The position numbers and the translations under genes are program-made. Below, piece after piece: positions 17,786 through 27,132 of a stretch of DNA of 64,000 nt. Source of the DNA: an uncultured Schlesneria sp. (GTDB lineage: Bacteria; Planctomycetota; Planctomycetia; Planctomycetales; Planctomycetaceae); NCBI GenBank assembly GCA_903904835.1, contig CAIVEI010000167.1, forward strand, positions 62,001 to 126,000, read 5' to 3'. Position 1 is the stretch's first letter, and each line of letters begins with the position of its first letter. The notes below the pieces were generated by a model. It had not been told where the DNA came from and did not search any database. It saw only the letters and a program-made list of their open reading frames with translations.

Positions 17786-19744
17786 ATGTTTCGTAGCTCG
17801 CGTTTAACCATTTTCATCAGGGGAATTTCCGGTTGGGGTACGTTTGTTGCCGCGATCTTTTTCCTTTTTGGACAGTGTGGCGAGCTGTCGCTTGCTGCCA
17901 ATGGGGCTCCTCCCAAGGCGGCAAAAAAACCAGAACCTCCGCCGCATGTTGCCGAAAGGCATCAAAATGTCGCAAAGGTTGATCCCGGTATTCGTACTGC
18001 GGTGTTGGCTTCTGCCGCCAAAATCGACGCAATGGTTGACGGCAACTATGCCCGGTACGCGATAAAACCGAATTCGATGACCACTGACGAGCAGTTTCTA
18101 CGTCGAATTTATCTTGATATCACGGGCACAATCCCCAGCCTCAAGCAAGTTCGGCTATTTGCTTCCAACAGCGATTCGCAAAAGCGATCGAAGTTAATCG
18201 ACACGCTTCTTAATCAAGAAGGGTATGCTAGCAATTTCTATAATTACTGGTCTGATATTTTGCGTCTCAAAGATGGGCAATTGACGAACAACGTTCCCGG
18301 TAAGCCGTACTGTGAATGGGTGAAAGAAAGCCTTGAGGCCAACAAGCCCTATGACAAATTTGTTTACGAGATGCTCACCGCAGAAGGGAAGGTTTGGGAT
18401 AACCCCGCTTCCGGTTACATTTTGCGGGATTCGGGTATGCCGCTGGATGCCATGAACAACACCGTTCGAGTATTTCTTGGAACACAAATCGGTTGCGCCC
18501 AATGCCACAACCACCCGTTCGATCATTGGACTCAGAAAGAGTTCTATGAAATGGCGGCGTTCATGGTCGGCACCGCAACTCGTCGAAACGGGCAGGATAA
18601 AAAATTCGGCGGTGGAAACGTCATCAACAAACTGAAGGATGAACTGAAAAAGACTGATCCGAAATATGATGGAGGGGGAAAGTATAATAAGTTTTTCAAT
18701 GGAAATCTGATGGAGGTCTACGACCGTCCGGCAAAGCTGCAGCTTCCACATGATTATCAATACGACGATGCAAAGCCCAAGCAAAATGTTGATCCGAAGG
18801 CGATCTTTGGACCGCCCGCGAAAATTGAGAAAGGGGAATCACCTCGAATTGCGTTCGCTAAGTGGATCACGTCGCCGGAAAATCCTCGATTCGCAAAAGT
18901 GATTGCAAATCGCCTCTGGAAGAAATCTTTCGGAGTCGGATTGATCGAACCGATCGACGACATCAAGGATAACAGCCAGCCAGAAAATCCTGAATTGATG
19001 GAGTTTTTGACTCAAGAAATGATCCGCCTGAAATTCGATGTGAAAGAATATCTCAGGATCATTTACAACACCAAGATCTATCAGCGCGAAGCAACTCACG
19101 CCGAGATCACTCCGGGCGACGAATATCACTTTCCCGGTCCCGTGCTCCGGCGCATGACTGCCGAACAGATCTGGGATAGTTTCATCACTCTGGCTGCTTA
19201 CAAACCCGGCGAATATCAGGCAGAGCCGGCAAGTGTTGAAGCGAAGTTACTGAATATTGATCTGGCAAACGCAACGGCGAAGCAGATTTACGACCGCGAT
19301 CAGCAACTCAAATCGGCTGAATTGAAAAAGGCTCGCGACGCCCGTGACAAGGATCACAGCTACAAAGGTTTATTACTGGTTCGCGCATCGGAATTGCCAT
19401 CACCTCGGCCGCCGGGCCACTTTCTGCGGCAGTTCGGGCAATCGGATCGCGAAGCGATTGAAGTCTCGTCCGTAGATGGGTCAGTTCCACAAGTTCTGCA
19501 AATGTTTAATGGTCCGATCACGCATATGCTGCTTGAACCCAAATCCGTTATTTACAACAACGTGATTGCAGAAAAATCGAATGAATCGCGCATCGATGTC
19601 ATCTTCCAATCGATACTCAGCCGTAGACCTTCGAAAGAAGAGCGTCTTGCGGCGTTTGCAGAAGTGAAAGCACACGGTGATCCAGGTTATGGAAATGTGA
19701 TCTGGGCCTTGGTGAATACTCGTGAATTCCTGTTTATTCAATAG
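17786..19744 (+). CDS. DUF1549/DUF1553 secreted protein with CxxCH motif
   Basis: A 652-aa planctomycete-type exported protein. It has an N-terminal hydrophobic leader (about 12-35), a low-complexity linker rich in Pro and Lys, DUF1549 from about residue 80 (DEQFLRRIYLDITGTIPSLKQVRLF), a haem-type motif CAQCHNHPFDHWTQKEFYEMAAF near 235, then DUF1553 (SPRIAFAKWITSPENPRFAKVIANRLWKKSFGVGLIEPIDDIK). It ends with the family's NTREFLFIQ. These proteins come as partners of DUF1501 proteins, and the next gene is one. Function is not established; the CxxCH suggests covalent haem. ATG at 17786. Confidence 0.93.
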   Translation: MFRSSRLTIFIRGISGWGTFVAAIFFLFGQCGELSLAANGAPPKAAKKPEPPPHVAERHQNVAKVDPGIRTAVLASAAKIDAMVDGNYARYAIKPNSMTTDEQFLRRIYLDITGTIPSLKQVRLFASNSDSQKRSKLIDTLLNQEGYASNFYNYWSDILRLKDGQLTNNVPGKPYCEWVKESLEANKPYDKFVYEMLTAEGKVWDNPASGYILRDSGMPLDAMNNTVRVFLGTQIGCAQCHNHPFDHWTQKEFYEMAAFMVGTATRRNGQDKKFGGGNVINKLKDELKKTDPKYDGGGKYNKFFNGNLMEVYDRPAKLQLPHDYQYDDAKPKQNVDPKAIFGPPAKIEKGESPRIAFAKWITSPENPRFAKVIANRLWKKSFGVGLIEPIDDIKDNSQPENPELMEFLTQEMIRLKFDVKEYLRIIYNTKIYQREATHAEITPGDEYHFPGPVLRRMTAEQIWDSFITLAAYKPGEYQAEPASVEAKLLNIDLANATAKQIYDRDQQLKSAELKKARDARDKDHSYKGLLLVRASELPSPRPPGHFLRQFGQSDREAIEVSSVDGSVPQVLQMFNGPITHMLLEPKSVIYNNVIAEKSNESRIDVIFQSILSRRPSKEERLAAFAEVKAHGDPGYGNVIWALVNTREFLFIQ

Positions 19745-19830
19745 CCCGCAAACAATATTGTTCCAAGCGATGTCAAAGTTCGGAATATGAAACGTGCGAT
19801 TGCAACGCCGAAAAATCAGTCGGGAAGAGT

Positions 19831-19925
19831 TTAAACGCTAATCTCCGCTAATCTTCACTAATAAATCAAGAAACGGTTAGTTCATGACTTTTCTTATTAG
19901 CGTAAATTAGTGCCAATTAGTGTTC
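19831..19925. repeat. Cluster of CGCTAAT/TTAGTG-type short repeats in inverted arrangement
   Basis: The stretch after the DUF1549 gene carries CGCTAAT, CGCTAAT and CACTAAT spaced by three bases (about 19840-19862). About 30 nt later come TTAGCG, TTAGTG and TTAGTG in the opposite sense (19897-19921). The two halves could pair imperfectly. A related GTTTAAAACGCTAAT occurs at about 24226-24240. This may be a dispersed repeat or a terminator/processing structure between the two genes. Confidence 0.6.
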
Positions 19926-19999
19926 CCTTCACTTTTTGTGTATTTGTGTATTTGACAACAATTTCTATAGCATCGTGGACGGAAGCAAAGGCAAAACAA

Positions 20000-21328
20000 A
20001 TGACCAGTGAGCTTAATGATTTCGTCTCTCGCCGCATGTTCCTGGAGTACGTTGCAAAAACAATGCTGGGCGTGACCATCCTTCCTGTTGGCTTAGCGAA
20101 TGCTGCGGACGACAAAGCTTCCAACAAGAAGGAAGAAAAGGGATCGACCGGTGCCAGCACTGAACCGAAGGAGGGTTCAGCCAAGCACGTTATTTTCTTA
20201 TACATGAACGGTGCGATGACTCACCTGGATACGTTTGACTTGAAGCCCGGTCGTGAAACTCAAGGAGAGACGAAGGGAATTTCCACGAATGTTCCAGGAA
20301 TGCAGTTCGGCGAAACCCTGCCCGAATTAGCGAAGGTCGCCAGCGAAATGGCGGTCATTCGATCACTGCATACCGAGACCGGCGATCACGAAGGGGGCCG
20401 CTATTTTATGCGGACCAGTTACAAGGAAATTGCTTCGATTCGACATCCCGGTATGGGAGCATGGGCGCTGAAGATTCTTGGCCGCCAAAACAGAACACTG
20501 CCCGATAATGTTCTGATCGGAGGGGAGGCACGCCATCCAGGTGCAGGGTTTCTCGAACCCGCTTTCACTCCTGTTCCCGTCGGTGATCCGAACGCCGGTT
20601 TGCAAAACACGGTGACACCGAAATACCTGACGGAAGCTTCGTTCGACAAGCGAATGGAATTGATCAACAAGTTCGATTCTGACTTCCGGAAGAAGTATCC
20701 TCAGAAACAGGTCGATGCCTATTCGGACTTTTATCGTCAGGCCAATCAACTTGTTCACAGCGACGAGTTGAAAGCCTTCGACCTGAATCAGGAGAAACCC
20801 GAAATACGCGACAAATACGGTCGAGACCAGTTTGGCCAGGGATGCCTGCTGGCGCGACGTCTGGTCGAGCATAACGTACGCTATATTGAAATCAGCCTCG
20901 GCGGCTGGGATATGCATACCGAAATTTTTTCGCGAGACAAACTTGCAAGTCGAGCTGCGATTCTCGATAGAGCGGCATCGGTACTGATCCATGACCTGAA
21001 GTCCAAAGGGCTACTCAAGAACACTCTCGTCGTACTAGGGACGGAGTTCGGTCGCAGTCCGCATATCAATGCGAACAGTGGTCGCGATCATCACCCAGGC
21101 GTCTTTTCAGGTTTTTTTGCGGGTGGTGGTATCAAGGGTGGCCGTTTCTATGGGACTTCCGACAAGAATGGCTACAGTCCGGAAGAAGACGACGTAACGG
21201 TTGCCGACTTTAATGCGACGATCGCTCATGCATTGGGGCTGCCGATTCAAAAGGAGTTCTTTTCGAAGTCAGGTCGTCCTTTCAAAGTCGCTCACGATGG
21301 AAAGCCACTTGTTAAACTGTTTGCATAG
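20000..21328 (+). CDS. DUF1501 family protein with twin-arginine leader
   Basis: Alkaline-phosphatase-fold protein of the DUF1501 family, exported. The start at 20000 (MTSELNDFVSRRMFLEYVAKTMLGVTILPVGLANA) gives a Tat-like leader with SRRMFLEY. Family segments: KHVIFLYMNGAMTHLDTFDLKPG, VIRSLHTETGDHEGGRYFMRTSY, VRYIEISLGGWDMHTE and VLGTEFGRSPHINANSGRDHHPGVFSGFFAGGGIKGG. The upstream frame to 19910 is in repeat-like DNA and is discarded. It follows the DUF1549/1553 gene by 255 nt in the same direction; the two families are regularly paired in planctomycetes, but a biochemical role is not known to me. Confidence 0.93.
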   Translation: MTSELNDFVSRRMFLEYVAKTMLGVTILPVGLANAADDKASNKKEEKGSTGASTEPKEGSAKHVIFLYMNGAMTHLDTFDLKPGRETQGETKGISTNVPGMQFGETLPELAKVASEMAVIRSLHTETGDHEGGRYFMRTSYKEIASIRHPGMGAWALKILGRQNRTLPDNVLIGGEARHPGAGFLEPAFTPVPVGDPNAGLQNTVTPKYLTEASFDKRMELINKFDSDFRKKYPQKQVDAYSDFYRQANQLVHSDELKAFDLNQEKPEIRDKYGRDQFGQGCLLARRLVEHNVRYIEISLGGWDMHTEIFSRDKLASRAAILDRAASVLIHDLKSKGLLKNTLVVLGTEFGRSPHINANSGRDHHPGVFSGFFAGGGIKGGRFYGTSDKNGYSPEEDDVTVADFNATIAHALGLPIQKEFFSKSGRPFKVAHDGKPLVKLFA

Positions 21329-21360
21329 TCGAGTGTGTACCAACGATGCAAACAGTTTAA
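21312..21360. repeat. Perfect 15-bp inverted repeat across the DUF1501 stop codon
   Basis: TTAAACTGTTTGCAT at 21312-21326 is the exact reverse complement of 21346-21360, with a 19-nt spacer. The left arm is the last codons of the DUF1501 gene and the right arm ends 16 nt before the NADH dehydrogenase ATG. It can form a strong hairpin in the intercistronic RNA but has no T-run. A terminator, an mRNA-stability element or a protein-binding dyad are all possible. Confidence 0.85.
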
Positions 21361-21376
21361 AAGGTAGGTCCATTCC

Positions 21377-22672
21377 ATGCCGCGTATTGTGATCGTCGGA
21401 GGGGGATTTGCTGGACTAAACCTGGCCAAAGGTCTGGGAAACGTTGCTGATGTTGAAGTGACATTACTGGATCGGACGAATCATCATTTGTTCCAGCCGC
21501 TTTTGTACCAGGTTGCAATGGCGGGACTCAGTCCGGCAGACATCGCGGTTCCAATTCGCAGCCTGCTATCGCAGTACTGTAATATTCGAGTTCTTCAAGG
21601 CGAAGTCCTGTCGCTGAACCTCGATCGCAACTTCGCAATAACTGATTTTGGTGAGGTCTGCTTCGATTACCTGATCCTGGCTTGCGGAGCGCGACACAGT
21701 TACTTTGGCCATGACGAATGGGAAGAGCATGCTCCCGGATTGAAAACTCTCGAACAAGCCACCGAAATTCGCCGACGCGTTCTTTCAGCGTATGAGGAGG
21801 CGGAGAGGATCAATTCTGCCGACGCCCGTAAACGACTTTTAACGTTTGTCGTCGTCGGAGGTGGCCCGACCGGCGTCGAATTGGCTGGCGCGATCGGGGA
21901 AATGAGCCGTTTTACGCTTGCCAAGGACTTTCGCAATATCGACGCCGCCTCGGCACGCGTGTTGCTGCTTGAGGCCGGTTCGCGAATTCTGCCTATGTTC
22001 AGTGAGCAGCAGTCTGCCCGGGCCGCCCGTGACCTCGAGCAACTGGGTGTGCAGATCTGGACGGGAAGTGTGGTGACGAAAATCGACGGCGATGGGGTAG
22101 AGATTGGCAACGAGCGGATCACGTCGGCCACGGTCCTCTGGGCGGCCGGCGTTAAAGCCTCGACATTGGGACAAGCGTCAGGTTTTGAGGTCGATCGTCA
22201 GGGGCGGGTGATTGTCGAAACGGACCTGAGCGTGAAGGGCTATCCGCATGTCTTCGTAGCGGGAGATCAGGCTTGTTTCACGCACCAAACCGGAAAACCG
22301 CTGCCGGGAACGGCACCCGCCGCGATGCAGCAAGGCCAGTATCTGGCACAGTTAATCCGACAAGAGCTGGCCGGACATTCACGAAAACCATTTCATTTTG
22401 TCGACAAGGGCCAGATGGCCACGATTGGAAGAAGTCGCGCAGTGGTCGAAGTCGGCCGATTCAAGTTGTCTGGTTTTTTTGCGTGGATAATATGGATAGT
22501 CGTCCACATCTATTTCCTGACCGGTTTCAAGAACCGGCTGCTTGTGGTGTTGCAATGGGCCTGGTCTTATCTCTCGTTTCGTCGCGGCGCGCGCCTGATC
22601 GTGAACAAGGAATGGCGATTTCACGTCGCAGTGCCGCAAACGCAACTGCCGACTGACGTCGCTCAGCAATAA
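21377..22672 (+). CDS. Type II NADH:quinone dehydrogenase (NDH-2)
   Basis: A 431-aa flavoprotein that oxidises NADH and reduces quinone without proton pumping. The N-terminal FAD site is PRIVIVGGGFAGLNLAKGL, the NADH site is LTFVVVGGGPTGVELAGAIGEM, and the second FAD segment is VFVAGDQACF. Near the C terminus WIIWIVVHIYFLTGFKNRLLVVLQWAWSYLSFRRGARLIV is the usual membrane-attachment region of NDH-2. The HHLFQPLLYQVAMAGLSPADIAVPIRSLL segment near residue 40 is also characteristic. ATG at 21377, 48 nt after the DUF1501 stop and just after a strong inverted repeat. Confidence 0.94.
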   Translation: MPRIVIVGGGFAGLNLAKGLGNVADVEVTLLDRTNHHLFQPLLYQVAMAGLSPADIAVPIRSLLSQYCNIRVLQGEVLSLNLDRNFAITDFGEVCFDYLILACGARHSYFGHDEWEEHAPGLKTLEQATEIRRRVLSAYEEAERINSADARKRLLTFVVVGGGPTGVELAGAIGEMSRFTLAKDFRNIDAASARVLLLEAGSRILPMFSEQQSARAARDLEQLGVQIWTGSVVTKIDGDGVEIGNERITSATVLWAAGVKASTLGQASGFEVDRQGRVIVETDLSVKGYPHVFVAGDQACFTHQTGKPLPGTAPAAMQQGQYLAQLIRQELAGHSRKPFHFVDKGQMATIGRSRAVVEVGRFKLSGFFAWIIWIVVHIYFLTGFKNRLLVVLQWAWSYLSFRRGARLIVNKEWRFHVAVPQTQLPTDVAQQ

Positions 22673-22753
22673 CGTGCCGCTGCGTTTTTTCCGTCAGCGA
22701 TTTCCGCATAAGGAGCGACTTCCTTCGTGGTGAGCGGTTGTTCGCAACAACTG

Positions 22754-24013
22754 TTATTTGCCGCTCGAAGCTGATTCACTACGGGCAGTTCGTTGCGGCA
22801 TCGGAAGTTCTGGACTGTCGGAAGCGGGACGTCGCTTAAGAAGTTCTGAAAGTTGAAACGAATAATACTTCTGTTCCGCCGCAGGCTTTTTGTCGGATGA
22901 TGCGTTGGCAACCCAAAACTTGGTTGTTGCTGGTTCAAACAACACGTTGTGCAGGTTTGAGTTCATGGCGATGGGACGATCCATCAAATGAAGCGCCGTT
23001 TCTGCCGTAAAAGTTCCGTATCCTGCTGCGGTCTGTTTAGAGAGTTCTTCATATCGCGATCCGGCTGAGAGCAGCACGCAATCTTTCACCGGTTTGGGCA
23101 GCAACGGATTTGTTTCGCCAGGCTTGATGACCGTAAATACGTCCCAGGATGCCTCCATGCCGACAGCCTCATTCGTTTCGCCATCAGCGATTACGTAGAA
23201 ATATTGGCAGGTTCGGGGCCCGTCCCGGAAGGTGGCGATCGCCTCGTCGAGTGACTTCGCCGTTTCTAACGCTTCCCGAACTAACAGGGCCATCGGACGG
23301 CCGTTCCAGTGACCAAGCCCACCGCCGCCCATTTCACCAACTGAGATGTGTTCGGCATTCATTCCGGTGACGGAACCAATGAATCCCGCGTAGCTGACAT
23401 TGATCCAGGGAAGGCGCCCTTCAGGTTCGTAAACGATGACAACGGCATGGTCTTGCAGACCCCAGTCAATCGCATAGTCAAGCACTCGGCCATGCAACAT
23501 GTTACCGTTCCGGGTGGCCGACTTCGCGAGGGCGAAACCACTGCAATGAAACAGCTCGGGGATGAAATTTCCTGCACGGATATCGGCTACCTTCTGGCCC
23601 GACCCTGCCGCCAACCCGTCCATCTCCTCAAAATATCGGGGAGCAACGTGTGGTTTCTGAAAAGCAATAATCATGTCAATTGCGGTTCGTGGAGTCACTT
23701 TCAATGGTCCGATATCGACCAGAGTCAACTCTTCCGCCCGATCAACCAGGATTGTTTTCATGTTTTGCTGGCAGTGATCACGGAGCAACGCACCGTGCTG
23801 GAACCCCATTTCGTAGGGCGTCCCTTTGAGATGTAGCACTGGATATCCATCGACGGTTTCCAGCCATCCTTGTCCACAGCGGGCGATTGTCTTTGCAGAA
23901 GATGCTGAGGTTGACGGCACCACTTGAGCCGAGACCGTCTGACCGAAATTCGCAATCACTAACACCGCAGCGAAGATCGCAAGGCTTCGAAAACGAAAAT
24001 CTGTTCGAGTCAC
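22754..24013 (-). CDS. C45-family autoproteolytic acyltransferase/hydrolase (NTN hydrolase)
   Basis: Exported relative of acyl-CoA:6-aminopenicillanate acyltransferase. Leader at residues 9-30 ends near VSAQ. KGTPYEMGFQHGALLRDHC at about 63-81 is the segment typical of the family, and the presumed nucleophile is C157 in ELFHCSGFALAKSATRNGNMLHGRVLDYAIDWG. Auto-cleavage before this Cys would give two chains. EHISVGEMGGGGLGHWNGRPM and AMNSNLHNVLFEPAT follow. The substrate is unknown (an amide or peptide is most likely). The start is GTG at 24013 with AGGAGA a few bases upstream. Convergent with the NADH dehydrogenase gene. Confidence 0.87.
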   Translation of the reverse strand: MTRTDFRFRSLAIFAAVLVIANFGQTVSAQVVPSTSASSAKTIARCGQGWLETVDGYPVLHLKGTPYEMGFQHGALLRDHCQQNMKTILVDRAEELTLVDIGPLKVTPRTAIDMIIAFQKPHVAPRYFEEMDGLAAGSGQKVADIRAGNFIPELFHCSGFALAKSATRNGNMLHGRVLDYAIDWGLQDHAVVIVYEPEGRLPWINVSYAGFIGSVTGMNAEHISVGEMGGGGLGHWNGRPMALLVREALETAKSLDEAIATFRDGPRTCQYFYVIADGETNEAVGMEASWDVFTVIKPGETNPLLPKPVKDCVLLSAGSRYEELSKQTAAGYGTFTAETALHLMDRPIAMNSNLHNVLFEPATTKFWVANASSDKKPAAEQKYYSFQLSELLKRRPASDSPELPMPQRTARSESASSGK

Positions 24014-24265
24014 AATCAGTCTCCTGAATCTTTACGGCAGTGCTCAACCTCTAAAGTAGCATAATTCAGATTGCCTCGGCACAAAAGACCCAAGGCAATT
24101 CGGTTCTTTAAGATAGCAAAAACAGGGTGCTACGATCATGGAGTCTTCGACATGGTCGTGCAAAATTGAAAACGCCGAATTTGATCGCACGGCTTTGTCG
24201 AGGAACTCCAAAACCGTGGCGCGCAGTTTAAAACGCTAATCCGTCATGGTAGCGAAAGCAAAAAT

Positions 24266-24943
24266 TCAGGGTGATCTTTGCAAGGACGCATCAACGACTG
24301 CGGCGATTTCCGCAGCGATTTCATCGATGGTTCGGACGTGGCTTCCGTGGACGCAGTGGATACTTTTCCATTGCGCTCCGCTGGACAATTCGAGATAGAC
24401 CTCACGCACGCGTCGAAGGTAGTTCGCATCCGCCTCTTGGAGATCAGCAGCTTTTTCGGTGTAGTCTCGCCGGGATTTCGCTGCGATTAACTGTTGAGCG
24501 TGCTCGACGTCGACATCAAGGAATAGTGTCAAATCGGCGCGGGGAAGTTTATAGATCGAATATTCCAGGTGTTGAATCCAATCGATCAATTCCTTGCGTT
24601 CAGTTCCCGAGGACTTGGCCCCCTGATGAGCCACGTTCGAAGCGACGTATCGATCGCAGATCACCACATCATAATTTGCCATCGCCGCCTGGATGAGTTC
24701 GCGTGATTCGAATCGATCTCCCGCAAATAAGAGAGAAACGAGCAACGGATGGACAGATTCCAGCGTTCCAAACCGGCCATTCAAAAAATCGCCAACCTTC
24801 TGACCGAACATCGTCTGTTGATATCGAGGGAAACTGAGTAACGCGCTTCTGTGCCCCTTGGACATCAAGTACGCGTGCAACCTCGCCGCCTGTGTTCCCT
24901 TACCAGACCCGTCGATACCTTCAATGGCGAGAAAAAGAGACAA
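24266..24943 (-). CDS. tmk: Thymidylate kinase
   Basis: Phosphorylates dTMP to dTDP with ATP. P-loop FLAIEGIDGSGKGTQAARLHAYL at residues 4-26, LLFAGDRFESRELIQAAM, the DR motif in VVICDRYVASNVAHQGAK, and TLFLDVDVEHAQQLIAAKSRRDYTEKA, with a short lid. Length (225 aa) is normal to slightly long. It opens with TTG at 24943, 12 nt after the stop of the SirB1-like gene; I see no better ATG or GTG near the P-loop, and the P-loop position requires this start. The two genes form a probable operon. Confidence 0.93.
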   Translation of the reverse strand: MSLFLAIEGIDGSGKGTQAARLHAYLMSKGHRSALLSFPRYQQTMFGQKVGDFLNGRFGTLESVHPLLVSLLFAGDRFESRELIQAAMANYDVVICDRYVASNVAHQGAKSSGTERKELIDWIQHLEYSIYKLPRADLTLFLDVDVEHAQQLIAAKSRRDYTEKAADLQEADANYLRRVREVYLELSSGAQWKSIHCVHGSHVRTIDEIAAEIAAVVDASLQRSP

Positions 24944-24955
24944 GCCGATGGTCCT

Positions 24956-25795
24956 TCAATTCCACTTCGACAAATTATGTTCGGCGACATGAAGTTGACT
25001 GAGAATCACGGGGCGATCCTTTGGCGAACAGTCCTTGAGACATTTTTCGAGCAAGTCGATCGCCACACCTGGCCGGTTAGATTTAATGGCAATTAACGCG
25101 AGGTCCCGGCGATGATCAAAGGCCCCGGTATGTAAGGCCAGCAGTCGCCGCTGGACATGCCATGCGTGTTCCCAGTCCTCTTGGTTGACGTGGAGTGCCT
25201 TCAAGTTGTTAAGCATGCGAATCACGACTTCTCTCGGCATCGCCGGCTCAAGCGATCGTTCAATTTCATCGCTCGATAATCCACTGAGTGACTCGATCCA
25301 CTCAATGCACTCATCGTAATTGAGAACCTCACCTGCGTTAAACGCGTCGACAAAGAGTGGCCCCTGCACGGTGTCAAACCGGGTGAGAAAATGCATTGGT
25401 GCAGCGACACCCGTCAATTCCAGGCCTGCTGCCTGGGCGACAGCGACATAGACAACCGAAAGGCTGATCGGAATACCGATACCGGTTTCGATCACTCGAT
25501 TAATATAGCTGCATTCGGCCCGCTGATACGCTTGTTTGTCACCGTGAAGACCATGCGTTCCAGCCAGGCAGCGGACAAGTTCGCGAAGTATTTCTCGATC
25601 GCTGCGAACCCGCAGTATATGACTACGCAGTTCTGAGGAGCGTTTGCCAATCCACGTCAAAGTATGCTCGAAATCGAGTTTTGGCTGTGCGTCGCGAGCG
25701 AGTTCCAGCGCGACGCGAGTCAGATCAACATCCTGCCGCCTTGCTAAAAGCTTGCAGAATTCAGGATCTTTCGAAAAATCGATGTCGAGTGTCAT
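24956..25795 (-). CDS. SirB1-like transglutaminase-core/TPR protein
   Basis: A 279-aa soluble protein of the SirB1 (Transglut_core2) family. The central part has KQAYQRAECSYINRVIETGIGIPISLSVVYVAVAQAAGLELTGVAAPMHFLTRFDTVQGPLFVDAFNAGEVL, where the usual catalytic Cys lies in a segment reading AECSYI. The C-terminal third is TPR-like (DWEHAWHVQRRLLAL, RPGVAIDLLEKCLKD). Exact role is unknown in most bacteria. I prefer the ATG at 25795 (MTLDIDFSKDPEF); the frame runs 82 codons further upstream, but that part is Arg-rich and non-conserved in appearance. It is followed by tmk after 12 nt. Confidence 0.83.
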   Translation of the reverse strand: MTLDIDFSKDPEFCKLLARRQDVDLTRVALELARDAQPKLDFEHTLTWIGKRSSELRSHILRVRSDREILRELVRCLAGTHGLHGDKQAYQRAECSYINRVIETGIGIPISLSVVYVAVAQAAGLELTGVAAPMHFLTRFDTVQGPLFVDAFNAGEVLNYDECIEWIESLSGLSSDEIERSLEPAMPREVVIRMLNNLKALHVNQEDWEHAWHVQRRLLALHTGAFDHRRDLALIAIKSNRPGVAIDLLEKCLKDCSPKDRPVILSQLHVAEHNLSKWN

Positions 25796-26154
25796 CCGTC
25801 TGATATCCAGAGAGCGAAATCTAAAGCGGATCGCAATTCTACGAGTTGTCATCAAACTCGTCGAGACAGACTCTTTACGTGAGTTCGAAAAGCGAACGAG
25901 TACATTAAGCTTCAAGATGGGGTAGAGAATCACCTTCCGTTGACTGGCGGAACCAGCTTGATTTTGCAATTCTTCTCTGTTCCAGGTCAGGACACGGGCG
26001 ATCGATAAAAATCTGAATATGAACCTCACAGCTAATCGCATCCTTGAACGATTGGTCGCACGTTTCCATGATGAACGGTCGATCTAGGCCTTGTCGCCTT
26101 AAGATCAGTCACCATTTCCGTTTCGAATTTCCTTTTTCACGGCGAACAAAGCGG
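25796..26154. other. 359-bp divergent promoter region
   Basis: Lies between the chosen starts of the SirB1-like gene (leftward) and the Gfo/Idh-like gene (rightward). Both frames stay open across it, but the implied N-terminal extensions are basic and unlike the families. No promoter or structure could be recognised with confidence. Confidence 0.4.
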
Positions 26155-27114
26155 ATGGTCGATCTGTCACGACGTGATCGAGTTGGGCTTGGACTGATTG
26201 GCCTCGGGCCGAGTTGGGAAGAGCGTTATCTCGGTACGCTACGTCGACTTCAAAGTCGTTTGACGATTCGACTTGTCTATGATCCTGTCGAGGCACGAGC
26301 CAAATCGGTCGCCAGTGAGTTCAGCGCCGACGTTGCTGGTAGTCTGCGGCAAATGCTCGACCGACCAAAATTGCAGGGATTGCTCGTCCTTGATCCCGGC
26401 TGGCTAGGGGCTGGCGCTTTGAGCCTGATCGCTGGAAGCGGCAAACCGGTATTCCTTGCCAGCCCCGTTTTGCGACAAGCATCCGCGCTGCAATCACTGC
26501 TTCAGCCTTGCCCGGCGACCGAAATTGAGGCGAAGCAACCGAACAATGCAGATGATCTTTGGATGCCTGAGCTTGGACTTCGTTTTACCCCTTCAACCTG
26601 TCGCTTACGTGAATTAATCGCCACAAAGCTCGGCAGCGTAAAACGCATATTGATCGAATGCGATCTTTCCGCCGAGAAGGCCGAAACGGCCCACCTCGTC
26701 GATTGGTGCCACCATCTGATGGGCCAGTCGCCGACTCTGATCTCATCAAAATCAAACGGGCAATCGCTTGTAAGTCATGGAATTGAGTTCGAATTCCCAT
26801 CAGCTTTGACCCCGTCCAAACCTCGAACCGCGAAATTGCAGCAGCACCCTCAGGGACATACTGTTGCCACGTTCTCAATCGAATGTGAAAAGGGTCACGC
26901 AACTCTGACGGATCGAACGCGGATCCTCTGGAAAACCTCGACGGAATCGGCAGACGAATCGCTGGTCGACGAACGATCTGAAACGGAGATCCTGATTGAT
27001 CAATTCTGTCGTCGAGCTCTTGGTGGGTTGAACCCCGTCGGTCGTTTGGGCGATTTCCTGAAAGCGATCAAAGTCGTCGAATCCGTTTCCGACTTTGGAA
27101 ACTCAGCCCAGTAG
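26155..27114 (+). CDS. Divergent Gfo/Idh/MocA-like Rossmann protein
   Basis: About 319 aa. It begins with a dinucleotide-binding-like stretch VGLGLIGLGPSWEERYLGTLRRLQSRLTIRLVYDPVEARAKSVASEFSADVAGSLRQMLDRP, which follows the Gfo/Idh/MocA layout. The family's catalytic EKP motif is missing: the equivalent position reads GKPVFLASPVLRQ. The C-terminal half is short and includes HLVDWCHHLMG. So it may bind NAD(P) without the usual catalysis, or be a structural relative. Start chosen at ATG 26155 (MVDLSRRDRVGLGL). It runs toward the leftward putA gene and ends 19 nt from its stop. Confidence 0.7.
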   Translation: MVDLSRRDRVGLGLIGLGPSWEERYLGTLRRLQSRLTIRLVYDPVEARAKSVASEFSADVAGSLRQMLDRPKLQGLLVLDPGWLGAGALSLIAGSGKPVFLASPVLRQASALQSLLQPCPATEIEAKQPNNADDLWMPELGLRFTPSTCRLRELIATKLGSVKRILIECDLSAEKAETAHLVDWCHHLMGQSPTLISSKSNGQSLVSHGIEFEFPSALTPSKPRTAKLQQHPQGHTVATFSIECEKGHATLTDRTRILWKTSTESADESLVDERSETEILIDQFCRRALGGLNPVGRLGDFLKAIKVVESVSDFGNSAQ

Positions 27115-27132
27115 AGCATCACGCCGTCAAAT

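Noticed and set aside
25796-26041. 82-residue N-terminal extension of the SirB1-like protein
   Set aside because: Arg/Ser-rich and unlike the family; a good ATG exists at 25795.
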